From Actinomycetes bacterium (lineage in GTDB: Bacteria > Actinomycetota > Acidimicrobiia > Acidimicrobiales > RAAP-2), in contig JAJZSX010000012.1 in the NCBI GenBank assembly GCA_021849435.1, positions 1 through 17,731 on the forward strand: a stretch of 17,731 nucleotides of DNA, given 5' to 3'. A model generated the notes under the pieces. The model saw only the letters and a program-made list of their open reading frames with translations, had not been told where the DNA came from and made no database searches. Below, piece by piece: positions 8,177 to 14,289 of this stretch. Position 1 is the first letter of the stretch, and every line of letters begins with the position of its first letter. The position numbers and the translations under genes were made by a program.

Positions 8177-8182
8177 TAACAT
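8177..8182 (+). promoter_or_regulatory. Candidate -10 box (TAACAT) of the 8253 gene
   Basis: TAACAT predicts transcription from about 8189, leaving a leader of about 64 bases that contains a GAGGAG ribosome binding site at 8242-8247. TTCTGA 8155-8160 could be a weak -35 at a 16-base spacing. Confidence 0.4.
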
Positions 8183-8252
8183 GGGGGTTCGGCGTGCGGG
8201 AGCGACGCTGCGGTTGCCGCCAGTTATGGACCGCGACCAGTGAGGAGTTGAC

Positions 8253-8465
8253 GTGAAAAAAGGCCGCCACCGTCGGTTTGTTGAAGCTCGCGAACTCAAG
8301 CGGTCCACCGGTCCACGGGCGACCACCTGCGTCGAGTGCGGTGCGGCACCCGAGGACGTGCACGCGGAGTGGTGCCTCGCCGAAGAAGACCGCTACGACG
8401 AAATCCTGGGCAAGTTACCGCGCACGGCCTTCGCGGAGGACGACCCCCTGGCAGCTGAGGGCTAG
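8253..8465 (+). CDS. Small zinc-finger-like protein
   Basis: The 70-residue product has a basic N terminus (MKKGRHRRF) and a possible metal site, Cys26-x2-Cys29-x7-His37-x3-Cys41 (CVECGAAPEDVHAEWC), followed by an acidic tail. Such a layout suggests a small structural zinc site and possible nucleic-acid or protein binding; the function is unknown. The start GTG 8253 is preceded at 5 bases by GAGGAG (8242-8247), so unlike most first genes here it has a true leader and ribosome site. The stop TAG lies in CTAG 8462-8465, shared with the convergent Cys-rich gene. Confidence 0.75.
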   Translation: MKKGRHRRFVEARELKRSTGPRATTCVECGAAPEDVHAEWCLAEEDRYDEILGKLPRTAFAEDDPLAAEG

Positions 8466-9202
8466 CGCCGTCGGCGAAGCACCGGATGGGCGAGCCTCGT
8501 CCGGGTTGGCAGTTCGGCGCGGTGCGAGACGTAGGCGAGCAAACGCTCATAGACGTCCTCGCCGGCCATGGCGATCAGTTCGTTGCGCATCGAGTCGATG
8601 ACCCTGGTGGCGCCGACGAAGGCGTCGGGAGACTCGGTGCACCACCAGTGGAAGTCGAAGCCGCCGTCACCCCAGTCGCGCCGATCCCACTGCCCGATTC
8701 GCGTCACGACGTGACCGCTCTCGGCGACCTCGTCGTCGCGGTGCAGCGGCAGCTGCCAGCAGACGTCGGGCTTGAGCGGGATGTAGCTCTCGCCGCTGTC
8801 CATGGCCAGCACGTGCAGGGCGCAACCCGGGCCGCGGTGAAAGTCGGGTCGATTGAGGAAGATGCAGGCGTCCTTCACCAAGCGGGTGACGATTTCACCG
8901 CTGCGCTTGACCCGCGTGGTCCCTCGGGACGCCTGTTTCTTGAACTGCCACTGGTCATCGGTAAGCCGGGTGGCGGCGAGCTCGACGCGCTCGCGGTCCG
9001 CGTCGTCGGTGAAGTGCGCCCCGTAGCTGCAGCACCCTTGCACGAGCTCGGGGGTCGGCCCGGTCAGCACACCCTGGCAGCCGTGTCCGAAGATGCAGGT
9101 CCAATTACTTTCGAGGAACGTGACGTCGAACATCCAGGTGCGCTGGACGTTCTCGTCATCGAAGCTCACCCATTCGTGGGCGTCGGGAGGTATCGAAGTC
9201 AC
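8462..9202 (-). CDS. Cys-rich protein, DUF3109/zinc-iron-chelating-like
   Basis: The 246-residue soluble protein has eight Cys: 36, 42, 57, 58, 113, 127, 148 and 188. The pattern C-x5-C-x14-CC, then CIFLNR, GCALHVLAMDSG and KPDVCWQLPLHR, resembles DUF3109/YkgJ-like proteins thought to bind zinc or iron-sulfur clusters. This is a match from memory of the pattern, so the family is tentative and the function unknown. GTG 9202 sits exactly 6 bases after a minus-strand TAGTTT box, supporting this start. It is divergent from nfuA, 53 bases away, which makes a link to Fe-S biology possible but unproven. The stop shares CTAG with the 8253 gene. Confidence 0.75.
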   Translation of the reverse strand: MTSIPPDAHEWVSFDDENVQRTWMFDVTFLESNWTCIFGHGCQGVLTGPTPELVQGCCSYGAHFTDDADRERVELAATRLTDDQWQFKKQASRGTTRVKRSGEIVTRLVKDACIFLNRPDFHRGPGCALHVLAMDSGESYIPLKPDVCWQLPLHRDDEVAESGHVVTRIGQWDRRDWGDGGFDFHWWCTESPDAFVGATRVIDSMRNELIAMAGEDVYERLLAYVSHRAELPTRTRLAHPVLRRRR

Positions 9203-9208
9203 TGCTCG

Positions 9209-9214
9209 AAACTA
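9209..9214 (-). promoter_or_regulatory. -10 box (TAGTTT) of the Cys-rich gene
   Basis: Minus-strand TAGTTT, 6 bases, then GTG 9202: a leaderless start is predicted. It lies 29 bases from the nfuA -10 box on the other strand. Confidence 0.55.
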
Positions 9215-9243
9215 CTCCGAGGTCAGCCCGGCGACGACACCCC

Positions 9244-9249
9244 TAGACT
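9244..9249 (+). promoter_or_regulatory. -10 box (TAGACT) of nfuA
   Basis: TAGACT, 6 bases, then ATG 9256: a leaderless start is predicted. This selects ATG 9256 over the in-frame TTG 9250. Confidence 0.65.
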
Positions 9250-9255
9250 TTGCGT

Positions 9256-9909
9256 ATGACTACCGTCGAGACGTTTGACATCCTCACCCTCACCGACGAA
9301 GCCCGCAACGTGGTGATCGACGCGTTGGCCAACGAGGAGCGTTCCGAGGAACTCGCCTTGTTCATCGAGGTCACGGGAACCCGCTCGGGTGGCTACGTCT
9401 ACGACCTCTACTTCTCGGATCGAGTGGACGCCCCGTCTGATGCCGCGATCGGCCGTGACGGCGACGTGACCATCGTGGTGCCCGCTCGGAGCGTCGCCCG
9501 ACTCCGGGGGAGTCGACTGGAGTTCGCGCCCGACGGCGGCGGTGGCCTGGTACTCGTCAATCCCAACGTGCCCACGGCTGAGGAGTTGCACCCCGGCGTG
9601 CCGGCTGACATCGTTGCCTTCGGCGTGGACGGGCCGCTCGCCAAGCGAGCCATCGCGGTGCTCGAGTCCGAGATCAATCCCTCGATTGCGGCGCACGGTG
9701 GCAACGCCGACCTCGTCTCGCTGGACGAGGACAAGCGCGTCGCGTACATCATGATGGGCGGCGGGTGCCAGGGTTGCTCGTTGAGTCGCATGACGCTGTC
9801 ACAGGGGATCGAAACCAAGCTCGTCGAGGCCATCCCCGAACTGACGGGCGTCGTGGACGTCACGGACCACGCCTCGGGTGTCAACCCCTTCTACTCTGAC
9901 GACCACTAA
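9256..9909 (+). CDS. nfuA: NfuA-type iron-sulfur cluster carrier
   Basis: NfuA-type proteins carry and deliver [4Fe-4S] clusters to apoproteins in the cytoplasm. The 217-residue product has an N-terminal degenerate A-type (IscA/HesB-like) domain without the usual Cys (about 1-105) and a C-terminal NifU domain (about 125-217). The NifU domain contains GGNADLVSLD and the cluster-binding CxxC of GGGCQGCSLS, Cys171 and Cys174. This two-domain order is that of E. coli NfuA. ATG 9256 is fixed by the -10 box 6 bases before it. The next gene, aroC, has its own promoter-like box, so nfuA is probably monocistronic or leaks into aroC. Confidence 0.9.
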   Translation: MTTVETFDILTLTDEARNVVIDALANEERSEELALFIEVTGTRSGGYVYDLYFSDRVDAPSDAAIGRDGDVTIVVPARSVARLRGSRLEFAPDGGGGLVLVNPNVPTAEELHPGVPADIVAFGVDGPLAKRAIAVLESEINPSIAAHGGNADLVSLDEDKRVAYIMMGGGCQGCSLSRMTLSQGIETKLVEAIPELTGVVDVTDHASGVNPFYSDDH

Positions 9910-9929
9910 AGGTTCCCGCTCGGCTGTCC

Positions 9930-9935
9930 TAGAAT
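9930..9935 (+). promoter_or_regulatory. -10 box (TAGAAT) of the aro operon
   Basis: TAGAAT, 6 bases, then ATG 9942: a leaderless aroC transcript is predicted. This is the likely start of the aroC-aroK-aroB-aroQ unit. Confidence 0.65.
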
Positions 9936-9941
9936 CGGGCG

Positions 9942-11126
9942 ATGTTACGATTCCTGACCGCGGGTGAGAGTCACGGCCCGTCCCTGAGCGTCATCGTCGA
10001 GGGACTGCCCTCGGGCCTTGAGGTCCGCGAGGAGGAGATCGCCGACGAACTGGCGCGGCGTCGTCTCGGGTTCGGCCGCGGTCCGCGGATGCGCTTCGAG
10101 CGCGACGTGCTGCGTCTGACCGGTGGGATCCGCCACGGGCGCACTCTGGGATCGCCGGTCGCCATCGAGATCCTCAACTCCGAATGGCCCAAGTGGGAAG
10201 CGGAGATGTCCGCTGCGCCCGGTGCACCGAGCAAGAAGCTCACGGCACCCCGGCCGGGTCACGCCGACCTGGCGGGCATGCAGAAGTACGGCTTCGACGA
10301 CGCACGCGACGTGCTCGAACGCGCGAGCGCGCGCGAGACCGCCGCGCGCGTGGTGGCCGGATCGCTCGCCAAGTCGCTGCTGGGCACCATCGGCGTCTCG
10401 GTGATCAGCCACGTCGTGCGCATCGGCTCGGTCACGAGTCCGCTCGATCGGCGGCCCATGGCGGCGGACCTCTCGCTGGTGGACCAGAGCGAGGTGCGGT
10501 GCTTCGACGAGGGTGCCGCGGCGTTGATGATCGCCGAGATCAAGGCAGCCGCCAAAGAGGGAGACTCCCTCGGCGGCGTCGCCGAGGTGATCGCCTATGG
10601 CGTGCCCGTCGGCATCGGGAGCCACGTGCACTGGGACCGCAAGCTCGACGGACTGCTCGCGGGGGCCCTCATGAGCATTCAGGCGGTGAAGGCGGTCGAG
10701 ATCGGCGACGGGATGGCCCAGGCCGAACAGCGCGGCAGCGTGGCTCACGACGCGATCGTGCGTGACGACAAAGCCACCGAGAGCGGTGGCTTCGCCCGAC
10801 GCTCGGACCACGCCGGTGGATTGGAAGGCGGCATGTCATCGGGAGCCCCGATCATCGCCAAGGTAGCGATGAAGCCCCTGGCGACGCTCAACCGGCCCGT
10901 GCTCGAGACGGTCGACCTGTCGACGGGCGAGTCGACAGTCTCGTTCAAGGAGCGCACCGACGTCACTGCGGTGCCGGCCCTGGGCGTGGTCGCCGAGGCC
11001 ATGACCGCACTGGTGCTCGCCGCCGAGTCGCAGCGCAAGTTCGGTGGTGACTCGGTGGCCGAGTTCACGCGCAACTACCGCGCCTACGTCGAACAGCTCG
11101 GTGACGCGTCCTCGGCGCGCGCCTAG
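9942..11126 (+). CDS. aroC: Chorismate synthase
   Basis: AroC converts EPSP to chorismate using reduced FMN, the last shikimate-pathway step. The 394-residue product is full length. Typical blocks are TAGESHGPSL at the N terminus, RRLGFGRGPRM, GGIRHGRTLGSPVA, RPGHADLAGMQKYG with DARDVLERASARETAARV, the EQRGSVAHD region, GGLEGGMSSG, and the C-terminal KFGGDSVAEF. ATG 9942 has the leaderless -10 spacing. aroK follows after 2 bases. Chorismate also feeds the menaquinone genes upstream. Confidence 0.97.
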   Translation: MLRFLTAGESHGPSLSVIVEGLPSGLEVREEEIADELARRRLGFGRGPRMRFERDVLRLTGGIRHGRTLGSPVAIEILNSEWPKWEAEMSAAPGAPSKKLTAPRPGHADLAGMQKYGFDDARDVLERASARETAARVVAGSLAKSLLGTIGVSVISHVVRIGSVTSPLDRRPMAADLSLVDQSEVRCFDEGAAALMIAEIKAAAKEGDSLGGVAEVIAYGVPVGIGSHVHWDRKLDGLLAGALMSIQAVKAVEIGDGMAQAEQRGSVAHDAIVRDDKATESGGFARRSDHAGGLEGGMSSGAPIIAKVAMKPLATLNRPVLETVDLSTGESTVSFKERTDVTAVPALGVVAEAMTALVLAAESQRKFGGDSVAEFTRNYRAYVEQLGDASSARA

Positions 11127-11128
11127 CG

Positions 11129-11623
11129 GTGGCGCGTCTAATCCTGGTCGGGTTGCCCGGCGCGGGCAAGACGACCGTGGCGCGGGCGGTTGGCGAGCGA
11201 CTGGGCTGTGACGTCGTCGACACCGACGACGTGCTGGCGTCGATGGTCGGCGCCTCAACGCCGGACCACCTGCGCGCCGTCGGCGAAGAGGCGTTTCGAG
11301 ACGACGAGGTGGCCGCGCTGCGCGCGAGTGTCGCGCGCGACGTCGTCGTGTCCACCGGGGGCGGCGTGGTAACGACCGAAGCCGCGCGGGCGATCCTCGC
11401 CGAGCAGGTGACGCTGTGGCTCGACGCCCCCGACGAGGTCCTGGTAACGCGGGTGGGCGAGGGTGATCGTCCGCTGCTCGCGGGCAACGCACGCGCCGCC
11501 GTCGCGGCGCTGCGCGCGCGCCGCGCGTCGTGGTATCGCGAGGTGTCCCGGTCCTCGGTCGACACCGCCCGTCCGCTCGAGGAGGTCGTCGAGGACGTGC
11601 TGCGTGCGATGATGGCCACATGA
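11129..11623 (+). CDS. aroK: Shikimate kinase
   Basis: AroK phosphorylates shikimate with ATP. The 164-residue product has the P-loop GLPGAGKTT (8-16), the Asp-rich DTDD segment that binds Mg and shikimate, the EEAFRDDE block, the GGG shikimate loop (STGGGVV), the lid with GDRPLL, and the adenine-binding RARRASWY region. GTG 11129 follows aroC by 2 bases. The stop overlaps the aroB start as ATGA. Confidence 0.95.
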   Translation: MARLILVGLPGAGKTTVARAVGERLGCDVVDTDDVLASMVGASTPDHLRAVGEEAFRDDEVAALRASVARDVVVSTGGGVVTTEAARAILAEQVTLWLDAPDEVLVTRVGEGDRPLLAGNARAAVAALRARRASWYREVSRSSVDTARPLEEVVEDVLRAMMAT

Positions 11624-12669
11624 AGATTGACGTCGACCTCGGCGAGCGCGCCTACGAGGTGATCACCGGGCTCGGTGCGCGACGACACCTCGCCGAGGTG
11701 ATCGCGCGCCGAGCACCCCGGGCCCGAACCGCGGCGATCGTCACGTCCGAGGGGCTCGTCGGCCGGCAGTGGTTCGACGTGGAGACCGGTCTCGATCAGC
11801 ACGTGATCGTGGTTCCCGACGGCGAGACGGCGAAGTCGATGGCGGCCGTGGAGTACCTCTGCGAGCGCTTCGTGGCGCTCGGACTCTCACGTGACGACGT
11901 GGTCGTGGGCGTGGGTGGCGGTGCGGTGACCGACCTCGCGGGCTTCGCGGCGGCGGTCTACCTGCGAGGCGTCGGCGTGGTGCAGGTGCCCACGACGCTG
12001 GTCGGCCAGGTGGACGCCGCGATCGGGGGCAAGACCGGCGTAAACCTGACCGTGGGTAAGAATCTCGTCGGCGCCTTCCACCAACCCCTCGGCGTGCTCT
12101 GCGACACCGCAGCCCTCGAGACCCTGCCCGACCGCGAGCTGCGCAGCGGCTACGGCGAAGTGGCGAAGTGCTGGCTCCTGGAGCGGCGAGACCCGTCCGG
12201 GGTGACCGTGGCGACGCGCGAAGACCTGGTAGCACTGTCGGTCGGCTTGAAGGCCGGCATCGTCTCGCAGGACGAGCGCGAGAGCGGACGACGCGCCCTG
12301 CTCAACTATGGGCACACCCTCGGCCACGCCGTCGAGCTAGTCGCGCTCGAGCGCGATCCCGACGAACTGCGCCACGGCGAAGCCGTGGCGATCGGTCTCG
12401 GCTTCGCCGCGCGGCTGGCTCACGCGCTCGGGCGCGTCGACGAGGGGTCCGTGGAAGCACACGACGCCGTCTTGGACGCCTTCGGACTCGCTCGACGTCT
12501 GCCCGCGGCCATGTCGAGCGAGCAGTTGATCGCGATCATGCAGCGCGACAAGAAGGCGCACCACGACCTGACCTTCGTGCTCGACGGACCGGCTGGCTTC
12601 GAGGTGGTGTCAGGCGTCGCGCCCGACGTCGTGTCACGGGTCATCGACCAGTTTCGGAGCGAATCTTGA
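11620..12669 (+). CDS. aroB: 3-dehydroquinate synthase
   Basis: AroB is an NAD- and divalent-metal-dependent enzyme that cyclises DAHP to 3-dehydroquinate. The 349-residue product is of normal length. It has GDETAK-like PDGETAKS, the NAD-binding GVGGGAVTDLAGF, QVPTTLVGQVDAAIGGKTGVN, the metal ligands in GYGEVAK, NYGHTLGHAVE and HGEAVAIG, and the RDKKAHHD block. ATG 11620 overlaps the aroK stop. The stop TGA 12667-12669 overlaps ATG 12669 of a possible 35-codon frame. Confidence 0.97.
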   Translation: MKIDVDLGERAYEVITGLGARRHLAEVIARRAPRARTAAIVTSEGLVGRQWFDVETGLDQHVIVVPDGETAKSMAAVEYLCERFVALGLSRDDVVVGVGGGAVTDLAGFAAAVYLRGVGVVQVPTTLVGQVDAAIGGKTGVNLTVGKNLVGAFHQPLGVLCDTAALETLPDRELRSGYGEVAKCWLLERRDPSGVTVATREDLVALSVGLKAGIVSQDERESGRRALLNYGHTLGHAVELVALERDPDELRHGEAVAIGLGFAARLAHALGRVDEGSVEAHDAVLDAFGLARRLPAAMSSEQLIAIMQRDKKAHHDLTFVLDGPAGFEVVSGVAPDVVSRVIDQFRSES

Positions 12670-12776
12670 TGTCGGCAGAGCTCAACGGTAGTGTGACGCC
12701 GGTGACCACCTCAACTGAGCCCGACCGTGGCGCGTGGGGATCTGATTCGGGCCAAGTCGGGCGGTGCGCGTGGTAG
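12669..12776 (+). CDS. Possible 35-codon linker or leader ORF between aroB and aroQ
   Basis: ATG 12669 overlaps the aroB stop (TGATG), with CGGAG 9 bases upstream. The frame ends at TAG 12774-12776, after both candidate aroQ GTG starts, so its translation could feed ribosomes to aroQ. A second way in is GTG 12702, 7 bases after a TAGTGT box, which would make a leaderless 24-codon peptide. The peptide ends RCAW-stop and has two Trp. Codon third positions are less GC-rich than in the neighbours, so it may be untranslated spacer. I know no family for it. Confidence 0.3.
   Translation: MSAELNGSVTPVTTSTEPDRGAWGSDSGQVGRCAW
12689..12694 (+). promoter_or_regulatory. Possible internal -10 box (TAGTGT) upstream of aroQ
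   Basis: TAGTGT lies 7 bases before GTG 12702 and about 70 before the aroQ start. It could drive aroQ separately from aroC-aroK-aroB. Short motifs of this kind also occur by chance. Confidence 0.25.
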
Positions 12777-13243
12777 CGCGACGGGTTGCCGAAGAGGTAT
12801 TTGCGCCCATCGAGTTGCTCATGCTCTCGGGCCCGAACCTGGACCAGCTCGGAGTACGCGACCCGTCGGTCTACGGGCTGACGACCCTCGACGAGCACGT
12901 CGAACGAGTGCGCGCGGCGGCCGCGCCGCTCGGACTGAGCGTGCGCCACATCCAGTCGAACTTCGAGGGCGATCTCATCGAGGCCATCCACGACGCGCGC
13001 GGTCGTTCAGCCGCGATCGTGATCAACGCCGGCGCGCTCACGCACACGTCGTGGGCCCTCACCGACGCCCTGGCCATCTTCCCGGGGGTGAAGGTCGAGG
13101 TTCACCTGTCGAATCCCGCCGCGCGTGAGCCGTTTCGCCACGTCAGCACCTTGGCGGGCGTCGTGCACGGCACGATCGCCGGCTTTGGCGGGCTCAGTTA
13201 CGACCTGGCACTGGCCGCGGTGGTGGAACTGCTCGCGGACTGA
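12764..13243 (+). CDS. aroQ: 3-dehydroquinate dehydratase, type II
   Basis: Type II dehydroquinase forms dodecamers and dehydrates 3-dehydroquinate to 3-dehydroshikimate. The product is 159 residues from GTG 12764. It shows LSGPNLDQLG, DPSVYGLTTLDE with the catalytic Tyr, SNFEGDLIEAIHDA, INAGALTHTSWAL, EVHLSNPAAREPFRH with the catalytic His, and VVHGTIAGFGGLSYDLAL. The start is uncertain: homologues normally begin about 7 residues before GPNL, but no ATG or good GTG is there, so this call carries about 15 extra N-terminal residues. Both GTG 12764 and GTG 12770 fall inside the end of the preceding short frame. Confidence 0.92.
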   Translation: MRVVARRVAEEVFAPIELLMLSGPNLDQLGVRDPSVYGLTTLDEHVERVRAAAAPLGLSVRHIQSNFEGDLIEAIHDARGRSAAIVINAGALTHTSWALTDALAIFPGVKVEVHLSNPAAREPFRHVSTLAGVVHGTIAGFGGLSYDLALAAVVELLAD

Positions 13244-13245
13244 CG

Positions 13246-13265
13246 CGCCCGGGGGCTCGCGGGCG
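13246..13265 (+). terminator. Weak hairpin after aroQ
   Basis: CGCCCG (13246-13251) pairs with CGGGCG (13260-13265) around an 8-base loop just after the aroQ stop. No U-run follows, and the efp -10 box begins 5 bases later, so termination is doubtful; it may simply be GC-rich spacer. Confidence 0.25.
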
Positions 13266-13270
13266 TTGCC

Positions 13271-13276
13271 TAGACT
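13271..13276 (+). promoter_or_regulatory. -10 box (TAGACT) of efp
   Basis: The same hexamer as for tyrS and nfuA, but here 33 bases before the ATG. A start near 13283 leaves a 27-base leader carrying GAAAGG (13295-13300), so efp is predicted to be a leadered transcript. Confidence 0.55.
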
Positions 13277-13309
13277 GTGGCGCGCAACTTTCCCGAAAGG
13301 TTTAGGCTC

Positions 13310-13873
13310 ATGGCCGCCATCTCTAGCAACGACATCAAGAACGGCATCACCCTCAAGGTCGAAGACGGCCTCTTCACCGTCGTCGAGTTCCAACACGTCA
13401 AGCCTGGCAAGGGTGGGGCCTTCGTGCGAACCAAGTTGCGCAACGCCCGTTCGGGTGCCGTGATCGAGCGCACCTACCGCGGTGACGAGCGGCTCGAGCA
13501 GGCGATCATCGACAAGCGCGACATGCAGTACCTCTACCGCGACGGGGACGACTACGTCTTCATGGACCAGTCCACTTACGACCAGGTGCCCGTTTCCTCC
13601 AAGAGTCTCGGCGACGCGGCGAACTTCCTCGTCGAGACGGGCAAGGCCATGCTGGTGCTGCACGACGACGAGATCATCGGCATCGAACTCCCGGCGTCGG
13701 TCGAGTTGACGATCACCGAGACCGAGCCGGGCATCCAGGGCGACCGCGTCTCGGGGGCCCGCAAGCCCGCGACGCTCGAGACCGGGTACGTGGTCCAGGT
13801 CCCGCTCTTCGTCGGCCCCGGTGAAGTGATCAAGGTCGATACGCGCACCGGCGACTACATCACCCGCGCCTAG
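13310..13873 (+). CDS. efp: Translation elongation factor P
   Basis: EF-P binds between the ribosomal P and E sites and relieves stalling at polyproline. The 187-residue product has the three beta-barrel domains of the family. The functional tip is KPGKGGAFVRTKLRN (from residue 31) with the key Lys34, and the C-terminal signature PATLETGYVVQVPLFVGPGE is present. ATG 13310 is preferred because it has GAAAGG 9 bases upstream and matches the family N terminus; a GTG at 13277 would add 11 residues from the leader. The tip reads PGKGG, not the PGKGP reported for an actinobacterial EF-P subgroup. The stop overlaps the nusB start (TAGTG). Confidence 0.96.
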   Translation: MAAISSNDIKNGITLKVEDGLFTVVEFQHVKPGKGGAFVRTKLRNARSGAVIERTYRGDERLEQAIIDKRDMQYLYRDGDDYVFMDQSTYDQVPVSSKSLGDAANFLVETGKAMLVLHDDEIIGIELPASVELTITETEPGIQGDRVSGARKPATLETGYVVQVPLFVGPGEVIKVDTRTGDYITRA

Positions 13874-14271
13874 TGGACGACCTAGGCGGTCAGCGTCACC
13901 GAGCACGGGAGCGAGCGCTCGAGATCCTCTACGAGGCCGCGATGAAGGGCCGATCGACTGGCGAGATCCTCCCCAAGCTGACCCTCGTGCCCGACCCCTA
14001 CACGGTGCGCCTGGTGCAGTCGGCCGAGACGAACGAGGCGCGCGCGCTCGCGCTCATCAGCGCGCACCTCGTTGACTGGACCCTCGAGCGACTGGCTCTG
14101 GTCGACCGGCTGGTGATGGTCCTCGCGATCGCTGAACTCCTGCTCGACGACGCTCCTCCAACACCCGTGGTGCTCAACGAGGCCGTCGAGTTGGCCCGGA
14201 CGTTCTCGACGGAGGACTCGCCGTCCTTCGTGAACGGCGTGCTCGCGGCGTGCGTCGTCGAACTCGGCTGA
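13873..14271 (+). CDS. nusB: Transcription antitermination factor NusB
   Basis: NusB, with NusE/S10, binds boxA RNA in rRNA antitermination complexes. The 132-residue helical product has the N-terminal RHRARERALEILYEA and the C-terminal LNEAVELARTFSTEDSPSFVNGVL signatures. GTG 13873 overlaps the efp stop by one base. The efp-nusB pair is common in Actinobacteria. The next gene starts 18 bases later with no clear promoter box, so read-through is likely. Confidence 0.94.
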   Translation: MDDLGGQRHRARERALEILYEAAMKGRSTGEILPKLTLVPDPYTVRLVQSAETNEARALALISAHLVDWTLERLALVDRLVMVLAIAELLLDDAPPTPVVLNEAVELARTFSTEDSPSFVNGVLAACVVELG

Positions 14272-14289
14272 TCGTTTGGTTCCATCGCC

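Noticed and set aside
8486..9259. 257-codon plus-strand frame opposite the Cys-rich gene
   Set aside because: The minus-strand gene has a better start (box plus 6 bases), an interlocked stop and a Cys pattern; this frame has none.
9945..10811. 288-codon minus-strand frame opposite aroC
   Set aside because: Antisense to an unambiguous chorismate synthase.
12766..12780. CGCG-tggtag-CGCG hairpin at the aroQ start
   Set aside because: Only four base pairs; too weak to call a regulatory structure in such GC-rich sequence.
13277..13309. GTG 13277 as an earlier efp start
   Set aside because: It would lie directly after the -10 box and add 11 residues not typical of EF-P, while ATG 13310 has a ribosome site and a standard N terminus.
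13007..13906. 299-codon minus-strand frame opposite aroQ and efp
   Set aside because: Spans two real genes and their promoter; no domain recognised.
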